Positions 1-12,800 of a stretch of DNA of 64,000 nucleotides are shown piece after piece. The notes under the pieces are model-generated. The model searched no databases, was not told the DNA's origin, and was given only the letters and a program-made list of their open reading frames with translations. The DNA comes from Gordius sp. MW1 (Eukaryota; Nematomorpha; Gordioida; Gordea; Gordiidae): contig OZ038533.1 in NCBI GenBank assembly GCA_964036665.1, forward strand, positions 16,302,575 to 16,366,574, given 5' to 3'. Position numbers and translations under genes: made by a program. Position 1 is the stretch's first letter. The number at the start of each line of letters is the position of its first letter.

Positions 1-7
1 TTCGTTA

Positions 8-206
8 CTTGTAAGAACGGCTGGGTTTTGTTCGGTCGACATTTGGTTTTAGTCGCCTAAACATCAACAAACCAAAAAAATTTTGGTCTGTTTTTCTTAG
101 TCGCATAAATAGATCAAAGTTTTGACCAAAAAACCTTAAGTCTGTTTATTTTTAGTCGACTAAAACCGAGGATCGACCAAACAAAACCCAGCCGTTTTTA
201 CAACAC
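8..206. mobile_element. hAT-type MITE, family A, near-complete copy
   Basis: This is an inverted-repeat element of about 200 bp with ends reading GGCTGGGTTTTGTTCGGTCG and its complement (AACCCAGCCGTTTTTACAACACTA on the right). It has no coding capacity. The flanks TTCGTTA (left, cut by the window edge) and ATTCGTCA (right) look like a decayed 8-bp target duplication, the hAT hallmark. At least twelve more copies lie in the window (734, 2688, 3214, 4484, 7511, 9425, 20807, 22288, 23054, 28025, 41787, 51721). Confidence 0.8.
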
Positions 207-733
207 TAATTCGTCACATATTATTTTAACTCGTTCGTTACTGATTCCTGGCCACTCCTAGAAGCATAGGCTAGATAGATTGCTCATCAACTTTAAATAA
301 GTGTACTATTTTTTGCCGCCATTTCGAAATGTGCACAAATAAGGGAAGGACATATAGATTATATAGTAATTTTGGTTAGCTAAAGTGTTTTAAGAATGGA
401 ATAAAAATTGAACTAGTAAATATCAAAAACAGCATTTCACAATTTGTGATGGTGTGATGTAAAAGAAGTTTAGTGACATCTGCTTTTAATTATATAATAA
501 TTTATTAACAAATGAGGTAGGCAAATTCACTTTTATTTATTCAACAACGGGGTACACGCAGAAAGATATAGGAGATAGTTAAAATGAAAATGGTGGATTT
601 AATGGTACACATTTTACCTTATGAAATATAGTCCATGCCTAGAAGAAACTGATCTAGTTCTTTTTATCCTCTAATTCTTGCTTTTGTTTTAATTTACACT
701 TCTCTATATTCCATTTCCTATGCTTACACAAAT

Positions 734-840
734 TAGTGTTGTTAAAACGGCTGGGTTTTGTTTGAACCCGAATCCGACCCGAGAGCATTTTTAAATTTTT
801 CAACCACGGTCGGGTTCGGGGTCACCCGTACGAACCTCTA
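734..840. mobile_element. Left end of family A MITE joined to a CCCGA-rich repeat
   Basis: The first 36 bases match the family A left terminus (TAGTGTTG, then GGCTGGGTTTTG). The sequence then switches to an imperfect inverted repeat rich in CCCGA/TCGGG motifs, with a TTTAAATTTTT spacer, ending GAACCTCTA. It is probably a chimera of two TIR elements. It lies just upstream of the first readable MED13 exon. Confidence 0.55.
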
Positions 841-883
841 ATCTAAAGCACTTTCACTTTATAATTGCAATATTGTATTTTAG

Positions 884-3800
884 GTTTGCAAATTGGGTCG
901 ACACCTTCCTCTGTCACGCCTTCGAGATGGCATTTTAAAGGTGGGCGCCAACCTCGCTAAAAGCTTTCCCGATGATAATACCCTCAACGATTGGAATTCT
1001 TCCTTCGGTATGGCGTGCATAGGCGTAGCCAGGGGTGGCAGCCTCCCCCCCCCCTTAAATCTAAAAATTCTTGAAAATTTAATATAATTACGACTAAAAT
1101 TACTAAAAATTATTTTTAGCCCTTCTTTAAATCGTTAGTGCCCCCCCCCCCTCTAAATCTAATTTTTTTTTTAAATTTAATATAATTGTGACTAAAATTA
1201 CTAAAAATTAGTATTTTGCCCCTCCCTAAATCATTTTTGCGCCCCCCCCTTTAAATCCAATCCTGGCTACGCCCATGATGACGTGCCTTTTATTTTGTCG
1301 TATTCTTCAAACCTATTTTATACTGTGCCGTTTCATGAATATTTGGTTTTTTCTTTTTTTGTGTTTAGGGAATAGCTGGTGGGAGAAGAAGCTCAAGCTA
1401 TACGTTCTAGCCATCAAGAATCAATTAGGTAAAGAGTGCTTAAATGAATATTGTATTATTTTGTGATTGTGACTATAGGAATATTGATTTTAAGCCTCTG
1501 ACGATATTATAAGAAAATGTTTTAAATGGAAATTGGCTAAAAGTTTAAAAACTTAAAATAAGCAATCACTTCAAGTAAGCTGTGTGTGTGCTAAAGTTTA
1601 ACTATAGTTTAATTTTGATCCTCATAATCCGCTTTTTCAATTGCGTCTCCCCAATCATTAAACCCGGTCACTCATCCACAAATATATCCGGTGTAACGTG
1701 CTTCAAGAAAATGCCAATATGGTTGATGAGCAAAGCTAGCAAATCCATAGACCGGTGTTACTCTATGGAAGTGAAACATGGGCATTAAACACCACGGAAG
1801 GAAAGCTATTACAAGCCACGAGATGAGAATGATACGGTGGAGCTAGGGGTATACTAAGCTGGATCATATGACGAATGACTTTCTCATGACAAAAATGGGT
1901 ATTCAACCTATGGCGGACATGATCAACGAAAATCGGCTAAGGTGGTGGTATGGGCATATACTAAGAAGAGACACGAATAACGTAAATCGAAAAGTACTGG
2001 ACATGGAGGTACCGGGCAAGAGAGGAAGAGGACGACCTCGTGTCACGTGAAAAGGGCAAGTCGATAAAGTTATAAAAACAAAAGAGATTAGTCGAGATAT
2101 GGCACTCACCCGGTCAAGATGGAAGAAACTCATTAAGACAAACCTCACGACTGTGGGACCAATTAACTGATAAAGAAGAACAGTCTCATCCACAAATCCA
2201 AGTTGTATAAAATGGATTTAAAGGCGATTGAGGGGTGACGCTTTAAAATGCTTTCAATACGTTTCTACCTCGTCCCCGTTCTGTTTAAGAATTTAACTGC
2301 CTTTTACTAGTTTATTTGTCTCTCTCTTTGTTGTTGAAAGATTTATTTATTCGTTAAGGTCCGTTGCTTGCTACCGCCCCGTTGAGCCTGAATATCCCCG
2401 TTGTTTCTTCATCCACGACGACTCACACCCATTCCAACACTCAATTCGAATGTGGGACGCCCGAGAATAACGCTAATGCCGGCTCCAATGCCCTAGCCGG
2501 TCAAGGCAATAGGCTGCCAGCCCAACATCAACAGGGCTATGCGTCGCAGAATGGTTATGCCCCAGGAGGTCACCTTAATCAACATCCCGAAGAGGTGGCG
2601 TCAAAATACGGAGAACCTTACGCTGGTAAGCTTCCATCCCATTCCACCGCTGCTAAAAATTGTGTTTTTTGTTCCGTTATTTTAGGTTAGCGTTGTAAAA
2701 AAGGGCTGGGTTTTGTTCGGTCGACCTTTGGTTTTAGTCGACCAAACATAAGATTCTATAATATAATCCGTCTTTAATAACCCTCTATACAGAGCCCCCC
2801 GATAGCGAAACAACGAACAATTACAACACCTCCTCCTCTACTGCACCTCACACACCCTTGGATCAATCCAATAATGCCACGGCCACTGCATGCAATAGCA
2901 ATAATAATCCCCCTTCCGGGACCGGGGACAATAACAATTCCGATAGCCTTTCTATCGTGCTATACCTCTTAGATCCTTTCTCCATGATTCCCCCACACGG
3001 TAGTTTTAGTAATAACCAGGATTCCAGCTCAGCGGGCACTCCTTTCTCTAAGCACTTTACCCTGGGTTTGACTAAGGCGTACACCGAGATGACCAGAAAC
3101 CTGCCCGACGATATAAAACGCAAAATTACCTTAAAGGTTCGTTTATTAATTCATCGATTGATTGCGGCATTTTGCGAAAGGCCTTCATCGTTTTTTTTGG
3201 CCATAGTTTGTAGTAGTGTTGTAAAAAGAATTGGGTTTCGTTTAGCCGACCTAGTAGTACTAACTGCCATCTTAACGAAAATAGACCAAAATTCTCTGGT
3301 TTGTTTTTCAAATTTCGACTAAGCCTATAGGTCGATTGAACAAAACCCAGCAGGTCTTTTTACAACACTGGTTTCTATGGTGTAAAATCGTTGGAATTTT
3401 CAAAGATTGCCCGCGATTAGTTGTAATATCAATGCCGCGATCCTTATTTTTCATTTTACTTTTTTATACCATTATCACGAATGGTTAGTTTTCCATTGGT
3501 TTAAATTATTTTTTTGCATTCATTAGGCCATAGTCTAAACTATTCACGTAGTTAATACACAACCTTTCGATTTTAAATTTTGCAATTTAAGATTCATCAA
3601 TTTAGACGATATAAATAATATTTATCGTATCAGTGAAACCTTTTACATATTAATCAATTTTATTTATTATTTTGGCATTTTATTTAATATCTCGACATCA
3701 TACTCGTTCCAGTTCTATCTAACACATTTTTGTGCACTTTAACGCATCACAGATTTTACCCTAGCAAACCCTAATTTTACACCATGGATGGTTAGTTTTT

Positions 3801-6800
3801 TCGTTGGTTTTCTTATTCATTCATTATGCCTTAGTCCAAACTATTTACTTAGTTAGTACACAACCTTCCACTGTTCATCACCCATACAAATGTTAAATTT
3901 AATCAATTGCGACGATATTAAATAATAATTGCATGTGGAAGCAAACGTAATCGTCGTATAAACGAAATCATTTGCGAGAAAAAATTAATTTTGACAATTC
4001 ATTATTTTAAATATTTCGACATTTATCTCGTTTTATTTTATTTTTAAAACATCCTTATGTATATGAACGAATCAAAGATTTTACCCTTGCAAACCCTTAT
4101 TCAAGCCGGTAACTCTCGGTTCGAAAAGGGAGATGGTCGGCAAAGTAGTCACGTCAGTAATCATTTTAGATCGTTTGCGCTCTCGCTCTATTCCCAAATC
4201 CGATACGTGGTCCCACGGGAAAAACCGAGCCAATCCTACACTGGGTTCGGGCCGGGAGTTCATAAAAATTCTATCTTACAAAAAAATCAGGTTTGCTAAG
4301 AATATCTCTTCTCTTACCATTATAGTATGCATGCACAACTTTGGCGCCCTCTCTCGTTCGAGATCGTTTAATTAGGGTCCTTGGGCGAATAGACTGACCA
4401 AGAGCTTATACTTTTTAAATAACGAGGAAGGCCGATACACTTGAGACTATATTGATCATCTAAAGGACATTCCGTCGAATCTAGTGGTATAAAAATGGCT
4501 GGGTTTTGTTTAGTTGACCAAACATAAACAGACCTAAGCTTTTTTGGCCTATTTTTCTTAGTCGACCTTAGGGCCCGTCTTACGCTGCGTTCATAGTGCC
4601 GCGCGAAGCGAAAACATTTTCGTGCGAAAAATACAAATGCATTAAATTAATAGGGCGCGTTCATAGTGAACACAAATTTTCGCTTCCGCCGCATGCGGCA
4701 AAAGCGAACGAAAAAGTGAATACAAATCATTTTGTACTTTTCGCGTCGCGTCATGGCCAAAAAATTAAATAGTGGTGTAAGTTAATATGCATATAAGTGA
4801 TTATTTATATTTTAATGCTTAGAGCATAGATAATTATAATCTAATTGATGACATTAGTGCATTACCGTTTATATATGACAAATTTAATAAAGATTACAAG
4901 GATATTAAAAAAAGAGATGGAATTTCAGAAACTTTCAATAAAATATTTCATTTCAGGTAAAATAAGCTATTTTTAAAATCTTATGTTATGATTAGCTGAG
5001 GAACTAAAGAAAAGATGGAAAAACTTAAGAGATACTTATATGAAGGAGTATAACAAGGAAAAAAACCCTAAAAGTGGAAGTGCATTAAGCATGTCATCTT
5101 GGCCTTATTTCAAGGTGCTAGATTTTTTAAGGCCAACTTTACAGCCAAGAAGTCAATGGAGCAGTCTTGATAATATAATATATGAAGATGAGACAAACAA
5201 TTCATTAAATGATGAAAGTGTCTTTTTAAGTGATGCTTCTAGTGTGCTAAATAAGGAAAATAGTAAGTTTATAATTGGATAGTAGTCAATAATGATATTT
5301 ATACAGCACCACCAGAAAGGTTTAAAAAAAAATCACGTAGGATGAATTCAGAAATAACTTTTCTTGAGAAGCTCATTACTATGGAAGAGCAAAATAAAAA
5401 CAAACCTGCTGTCCATGGTGTTATAGAAGAAACTTTTAAAAAGAGATCAAAGAAGGGAAAAGAACAATTGTTTAAGATAATTATAATGAAATGTTTAAAT
5501 TTTCATACAGATGATGATGATTAATTTTTATATTTTAAATATGTATTGAATTTAATAAATATTGTATCTATGTAATATATGTAAAATAAAGTTATATTTT
5601 CAATCAATATGCTTTATACAACCTTTTTAAACTTATAATACTAATCTTTATTGAAATCAAAAATTTTTCCATTCGTCATTATCAAAATAATTGTCGAATA
5701 TATAGCTTCTTTGCATGAGTGTTTTATTGATTGTTGGTGGTAAAAGACCTGACAGTGAGCCTTTTGATGTTTATCCATATCATATGGGATATAAGGCCTT
5801 TCCTTATCAATAATCATATTATGTAATATGACACAAGTTTTGATTATCAAATCTGTTGTAGAAGGTTTTGTGTCCATAGCTCTACCCAAAATTCTCCATT
5901 TGGATGTAAGTATACCAAAGGCACATTCAACCAGCCTTCTTGCTCTGGACAACCTATATTTGTAGTGTCTCATTGAGTTTGTACATACCCCTCTAAAAGG
6001 CTTCATTATATATGTTATCTAAAAGTATTAATTAAATTTAACATCTATTATTACCTAATAGTGATCATCAATTTTTCCTCAGATGATATATTTAATTTAA
6101 CAAAGTTTGTTTTTTGGGGCTTTGTTGATGGACCTACACGTTTAGTATGTAATAAAATGTTTCCTGCAATAATTTTAACAAATAAATATTATTAATTACC
6201 ATGCTCATTCTCAAGTAATTAAAAAATTTTACGGGACATTGAAGCAATTTTGGAAATGTAGTAAAAAATTCACTTTCTTTTCTTCTATTAACGTTTAGTC
6301 TATTAACAGTTCTTTTCTTCATAGTATAATATAGATATGAACACTTTAAAGTTATAAGTGAAACCATTTCAAACGCGAATCGCAGGCACTATGAATGAAA
6401 CGTCAATTTGCGAATTGCCTGCGAAATTTCGCGGGCGAAATTTCGCGTCGCAATTTTTCGCTTCGCGCGGCACTATGTTTTGTTTGTCTAAATATGCTAG
6501 ATATATATGTCGTGGAATCAATAATTTTAGTTTAGTTACCATATGAATATGTATTAATAAGCGTAATCCAAGGATAAATACTTGTTTTACGAGCAAAAAC
6601 AGAAAAATAGAACAAAAATGTGGTGACGCTCGTATTAAGACGCGGCTATGTTTAAACGTGCATTAGCTTTTTTAATCGAGATTCAAAATCGCGTATTAAG
6701 ACGCACCCTTAGCTTTGTTTTTTGCATCGACATTTTTTGAGCAACTCAAGCCGCCACCATTTTTTTTGGATTTTTTAAATGTGCGCACTTGTGCAGTGAG

Positions 6801-9800
6801 TAAATTGCGAAATTTATGCAAGAAATAATAATGATCGAACATTAAAGGTTTCATCTTTCATTCGTAAGTTTGTCATTTAGTTATTAAATTTGGAGGGGGG
6901 CTATAATGATTTAGGGAGGGGCCAAAGATAATTTTTAGTAATTTTAGCCATAATTATATTAAATTTTGAAGAAATTTTGGATTTAGAGGGGGCAACCGCC
7001 CCTCCCTGCCCCCCCCCCTCGGCTACGCCCATGGTGGGGACAAAGTAGAATGTATGGATAGGCAAACTCTTTGCAAATCTCAAAGATCGTTCATTCTCTT
7101 TTAAAATTACACTATTCCTAATTTCGTAAAAAACTTTTTCATCCGTAGGCGTCGGGCTATCACCATACGACGAGTCCTACTTTGTACGCCCCACCCTACG
7201 TGCTAGCCCCGCAACAAAATGGCTTGCCGGATTACGGACACCTATTGGGCCGAAAACCGAAGACTACTCATAACCACGCGCAATCTATGATGCACCATAA
7301 CCACGGGTTCGGATCTAAAACCAATGGGATGCCCAACCCGAGTCGGGCTGCCCGCGAAACGAGTGCAGTCCTATTTTGTGGGTACTGCTTGAGTCACGAT
7401 CAGAAATGGCTTCTAGCCACTGCTACCGACGACCGGGGTCAAATCTTGGAAGCTTGTTTCATCAACATGGACACCCCCAATAGGTATAACTTGCGTGTGA
7501 AGTAGTGAAGTAGTGTCGTAAAAACGGGCGGGTTTTGTTTGGTCCACCTCGGGCTTTAGTCGATCAAAAATAAACGAACGAAAGGCTTTTAGGTCCATTT
7601 ATTTTTATTAGTCGCATAAATCGACCATAGGAGGTTTTTTGGTCACAACTTTGGTCTGTTTAAGCTTAGTCGACTAAAACCAAAGGACGACCAAACAAAA
7701 TCCAGCCGTTTTTACAACACTAGTGTGAAGGCTAAAATCATGTTGTTATTTTTGGCCCTAAAATATGGTTAAAGGGTAATTCGTAAGTTTTGGTAAATGT
7801 CCAGTATTCGTGTAGATAAGTTTAAAATCCACGTCCCTCTCTATCTCCCACGAAAGATCGAAAATTTATTATTTTCCGCTGTTTGTTAACTGATTATATT
7901 TAACGTGAGTTTACGGTTTCGTTATTTAATTCAAAAAGTACGTTAAAGTTTTCCTATGAATCCCTCCTGTTAATTACTTTTTTGACTAATAGACGTTATA
8001 ATCTAGGGAAAATTCCACTTTTTTTTTGAACACTTTTTTTCTAGATTTAGGAAGAAGAAAGGTGCATTGCAAAGGGCGGTCTTGAAAAAAGTTTGGGATT
8101 TCGTGGTAAAAACCGTTTCGGGAACTAACACCATGTGGCGCATAACGATCGGTCGTTTCGGGCGCATAGGACACGGAGAATTGAAAGGTAATTGTTAGGC
8201 GATAAATTGAAAATCACTTCTTTTTTTAATTGGGCCCCAAAATCTGATATCTGCCTTTTAGTCATATGCAAGTGTGGAGGTTTATTTTAATTCCGAAAAA
8301 ACTTTTGGTTATTTGAGGTGACGTATTGAAAATTCTTAACTTAGACCATAGGCGTATTTATTAATGGAAGTAGGGACGCAGCCTAGGCAAAAAAAACAAT
8401 TTTTGTTTTTCAATTATAGGTGAAATATTTGAAAAATAAAAAAAATTCCATAAAAAGTGAATTAATATATAGCTAATTATATTACGGTAATATGTAATAC
8501 AAATATACTATATTAAAAAAAATTAAATAAGAGCGTTAAGTACTAATATAGTATTTTCACCTTCCTCCTAAGGAAGGAAAAGAATGCACTAATAGGATTT
8601 AAAATTGAATTTTTTAAAAATGATTAAAATTATGAAAGAAATGACCTTATTGCCATTCCCTCGCCCCCTCCCTCCCAAACGTGTGGTTTGGTTTCATCAT
8701 CTTTATATTTCGACGCAGTTTGGAGTAGCTTGTTGAGCAAGCGTAATTTGCAAAGATGCAACGCCGAACTCAGAGATAGTTGCAGAGCCTGTTCGATCGT
8801 TCCCCTCTCGGCCCAGACTCCGACGACCGCCGAGCCGGTCGGCCAAAAAGTTTCGGCCCCCGGCGTAGCCATATTGAGCGCCTGCTTGATCAGTCTGGAC
8901 CTAAACACGAATTTCCACGTGATGGCCAATTCGGTTGCCCCCGAGTTGGACCGTATGGGCTACAGCAAATTGTGCCCCCTGACTACACCCAAAGACGTCT
9001 CTTGCACTCACATCCTCGTTTTCCCCCTATCCGCTACTGCTCAAGTATAAGGCTTTGAATACCATCTTAAATTAACGTTTTTATACCCTATAGTTTTTTT
9101 TGTTTATGGAGAATTTTAAATTTTTCAATGTATATACACATTGGCGTAGGGCGGGGGTGTTCGGGTTAGAATTCCTCCCATGATTTTCAATTTATATACT
9201 TTTTATATTGTATATTTAATAAAAATAAATATTTGTCGGAATATTACTTCTAGTATTTCATTATTTTTACGCTATTGTCACTTCAATCTTTTAGGGCAAA
9301 AACATTTTTATCCAAAAAATAGTTACAAAAAAATTTCACATTGAAAATTTTATAATCCCCTCCTTGAGGAAATCCTAGTTACGCCGCCTACGCCTATGTA
9401 TATACAAGTTTGCATAATCCATGGTAGTGTGGTAAAAAGGGCTGGGTAGGTTTTTGGGTCTCTTTTTCTTAATCGACCTCTAGGCTTGGTCGAAATTGGA
9501 AAAACAGACCGTTAATCTTAGTGAAACCAATGGTCGACCAATCAAAATCTAGCCGTTGTTTTTACAACATTTATCGATCGGGGTATTCCCCATTCCACTA
9601 TCTGTTCCCTTGAAAACACCTTGATTTTGTTTATTTTTTGGCGCGTGAACGTATCTAATTTTAAGAATTCATTTACTTTTAAACTCTTATCTCATCGTAA
9701 GTATTCGCATACCGTTTTTAAATACATTATCGGGGTAGGTGAATTTTTACTCTCCTCCTCATTTAAATTGTTTGAAGTGATCTAAAATGAGTAATTTTTC

Positions 9801-12800
9801 CAATTTGCTGATTTTGTCATTAAAGAAAATTGCATGGAATGTTCGTTTCATCGCTCAATGTCGAATTAATAACAAATGTGTAAATTTTGCGTACTGGAAT
9901 GAATGTTATTTTTTGGCTTTCAGTGAGAGGTATTTTGTTTATGTTTAGGTTAATTACACGATTTCTAATAGTAAATAAATTTGCAAAATAGATGATTAAA
10001 CCATAGGCTGAATAGTTTAGACCAACGAACAGCTGTTTTTTGCATTGAAATTTATTGAGCAGCTTAGCTTGCCATTTTAAGTGAGATGCAACTACAATGT
10101 TAATGTGTATGTCCTACAACTATTTACAATATATCACAAAATTTTTCCACCTAGCATAATTTCTTTTTTTTCACATAAATCTTTTGTTAGGTAAAATTAG
10201 CTTAATCTAAATTTTTCTTCAAGATAAATTTTAAACTTCTGCACAGTTGATAGTCTTTAGTCGGCTATATATGTCTCTTAATCAAAAATTATCAGCTGTT
10301 CACTAGTCTATAGTATAATTATTATTATTATTGGTTTGGATTATGTTAATTTGTACATAGCCGAGCGGGACGGATAATAGGGAAGAGGATGTAGCCATGG
10401 AAGAGTTGGTGGGTGGGGGGCGGGGTCCTGCACCCCTCAACCATTTTTCTCTGGGGGGTGGAGCAACCGCCCACGACCCTCATGACCCTCACAACCTCCT
10501 CCTTGATGACGTTATTGCCCCCAACCCTCGCAACTCCACCGGCGTCGAGGGCGGGTCCCGATGCCTGGGGGGTGAGGATGATCCTGTGGGGGGTGATGAC
10601 GACGACGACGATCTCCTCCTCCTCAACGCCTTCTCCGACCTACCCATCGATCAATTTATGATTGACGTGGACGACGTCATGATGATGGAGGAAGATGGCG
10701 GCGGGGGCGGTGCGGATGATTCGACCACCGGTTTACACGTCGTAGATAATCACCATGGCAACCATCATCACCACGGCAATCAGCAGCATCACGTGATGAT
10801 GGCCTCGTCTTCAACCAATCACGCGAAGCCTACGTCATCGTTGCAGCACCGATCAGGTGGTTCGGGACTAATCGGCCAATCGGGTGCGTGTTCTAATCAC
10901 GTTACCCCTTTTCAAAATGGCAGCCTCGCCATGGAAAGGCGCAAAAGGGTGAGAACCAGACATACATATTTCTTATAAATGTTAGTGATAGGAAAGTTAA
11001 TTTTCGTACATTTAATGATAAAAATATAATTATCAGCGGCCATATACACTTTAGAAGTCTGAAAATTAATGCCAAAGATTTAAACAGTTATGGTTCTTAG
11101 TTATTAGTTGCAAAATTCGTTTGCCGATAAATGGATGGATGGATAATAAATTATAAATTACTATCGGGAATAATAAGGCAAATTTTGTTGAAATCTTAGT
11201 AAAGTTGTGCCTAAAATTAGTTTCCCCTTGACAATTTTGTTAAGAAAATAAAGCAATTTACATTGATTCTTTAGGTTCGTATTTTAAATATTCGTTTTAA
11301 TCTTTTATACGCAAAGATAGACTACTTGACTTCTTTTCTCAACACTGTTAAGAATGTGAATGTTGCCTATTTTCATTACTCTCTTTAAAGATGCAAAACG
11401 GGGACATGTATATTTTTGGGAACCCTCTATATTTCAAACTATTTGTTATATAGTATCTCAGTTTATTATGTTTTGAATTTATCGAATAAATACAATGGAT
11501 ATATTATAATGACTAATTTAACATTATACTTACAAATATAATATATATGAAATATGAATTAAACCCATAACGTTTGTAAATGAATTAGCTAGAGCAATCT
11601 ATTTCTAATTGATCCCAATCTCTAAACTTGGCTATAGTGAGGCCTTTTTTCTCCATTACTGTGTATTTGTTAAACGACGTTATTTTATTTAACTACTAGC
11701 ATTCTGGTTTGGAATATTCGGACGAACCCATTATGCTACTGCAACAACCCCTCGCCCTCGGCTATTACGTGTCAACAGCCAAAATAGGACCGCTACCTTA
11801 TTGGTTTTATTCGGCCAACCACTTTGTCGCTTGCGAAAATCGACCTTCTTTCTTAAACGTACGGCAACTTTCATTCGGCGATTAGCTTTTAATTTTTTTT
11901 ATGTTTTGTTCATAAAAATTTAGAAATGAACGCTTTATTAATTTTGTTGTTTGTTTATGGTTAAAAAGTTTATTTAACGAAGACAAAGTTGCATATATAG
12001 TAAGCGTAATACAAAAAAAAACGCTCTATTAATTGGTATTTTTGTATGGCAACGTATTTAGGCGGCCTTGCACATCAATTGTGCATCGGTTATCCACAGC
12101 AACGACGATCTCTTCTCCCATACCTCCTTCAAAAACGATCACAAAAATCACCCCTTAGATTCCGATCAAACCACCGATATCCTAAGGTAATTACTTGACT
12201 TGAACCCTCATATTGATTCGATCGATTTTGATATAACACTGTTAAGTCACGATCTTGAGAATGAAAACTACCATTGGCTTAGGGAGGGGGTGATTTTAGG
12301 GGTAGAACCCCTCCCATGATTTTCAATTCGTTGGAATTTTACTTTTAGTATTCTATTATTTTTACGCTATTGTCACTTTAAACTTTTAGGAAAAAATCAT
12401 TTTTATCTATAAGAATAGTTACAAAAAAAAATTCACCTTAATTTAATAACCCCCCCCCCCCCCCCCTTGAGGTAATCCTAGTTACGCCTATGATAACTAC
12501 ACTTATTTTAGTTCTTTGTTTTTAACAAATATTCGTTGAAGAGCATAAAAACGCGGCTACCCCTTCTAAATCCAAAAAATTGATAAAATTTATTAAAATT
12601 TTGACTAAATTTCTAACAAATCATCATTTTGCCCCTCCCTAAATCATTATTTGCCCCTTTAATTCCAATGCTGGCTACGCCCATGGTAATGGGGCATCAT
12701 TTGAAATCTGTATGACATTTTCCAATTTATTAACGATGTGTACTTCATGTATTCGTTACACTTCAGGTACGTTTTGGAGGGCTACAACCGATTGTCATGG

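Larger units (their letters stand above)
4592..6477. mobile_element. PIF/Harbinger DNA transposon, internally deleted
   Basis: Perfect 23-bp terminal inverted repeats lie at 4592-4614 and 6455-6477 (starting CATAGTGCCGCGCGAAGCGA). Inside are the two genes expected of a Harbinger element: a plus-strand MADF/Myb-like DNA-binding ORF (4850-5524) and a minus-strand DDE transposase (6367-5641). The middle of the transposase, including most of the catalytic core, is missing. The copy is therefore non-autonomous. It sits in the 4291-7148 intron of MED13. A further pair of inverted sequences (CTTAGGGCCCGTCTTACGC at about 4567 and GCGTATTAAGACGCACCCTTAGC at about 6690) suggests it landed inside an older TIR element. 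Confidence 0.8.

Noticed and set aside
7182-7505. Stand-alone gene starting at 7182
   Set aside because: The apparent start is a TTG inside a MED13 exon that begins at 7149 after a TAG acceptor and ends at a donor at 7484.
10413-10661. Alternative reading frame through the MED13 low-complexity exon
   Set aside because: It is a shadow of the repetitive GAC/GGG codons. The true frame is fixed by phase with both neighbours and by the DLP-type acidic patch.
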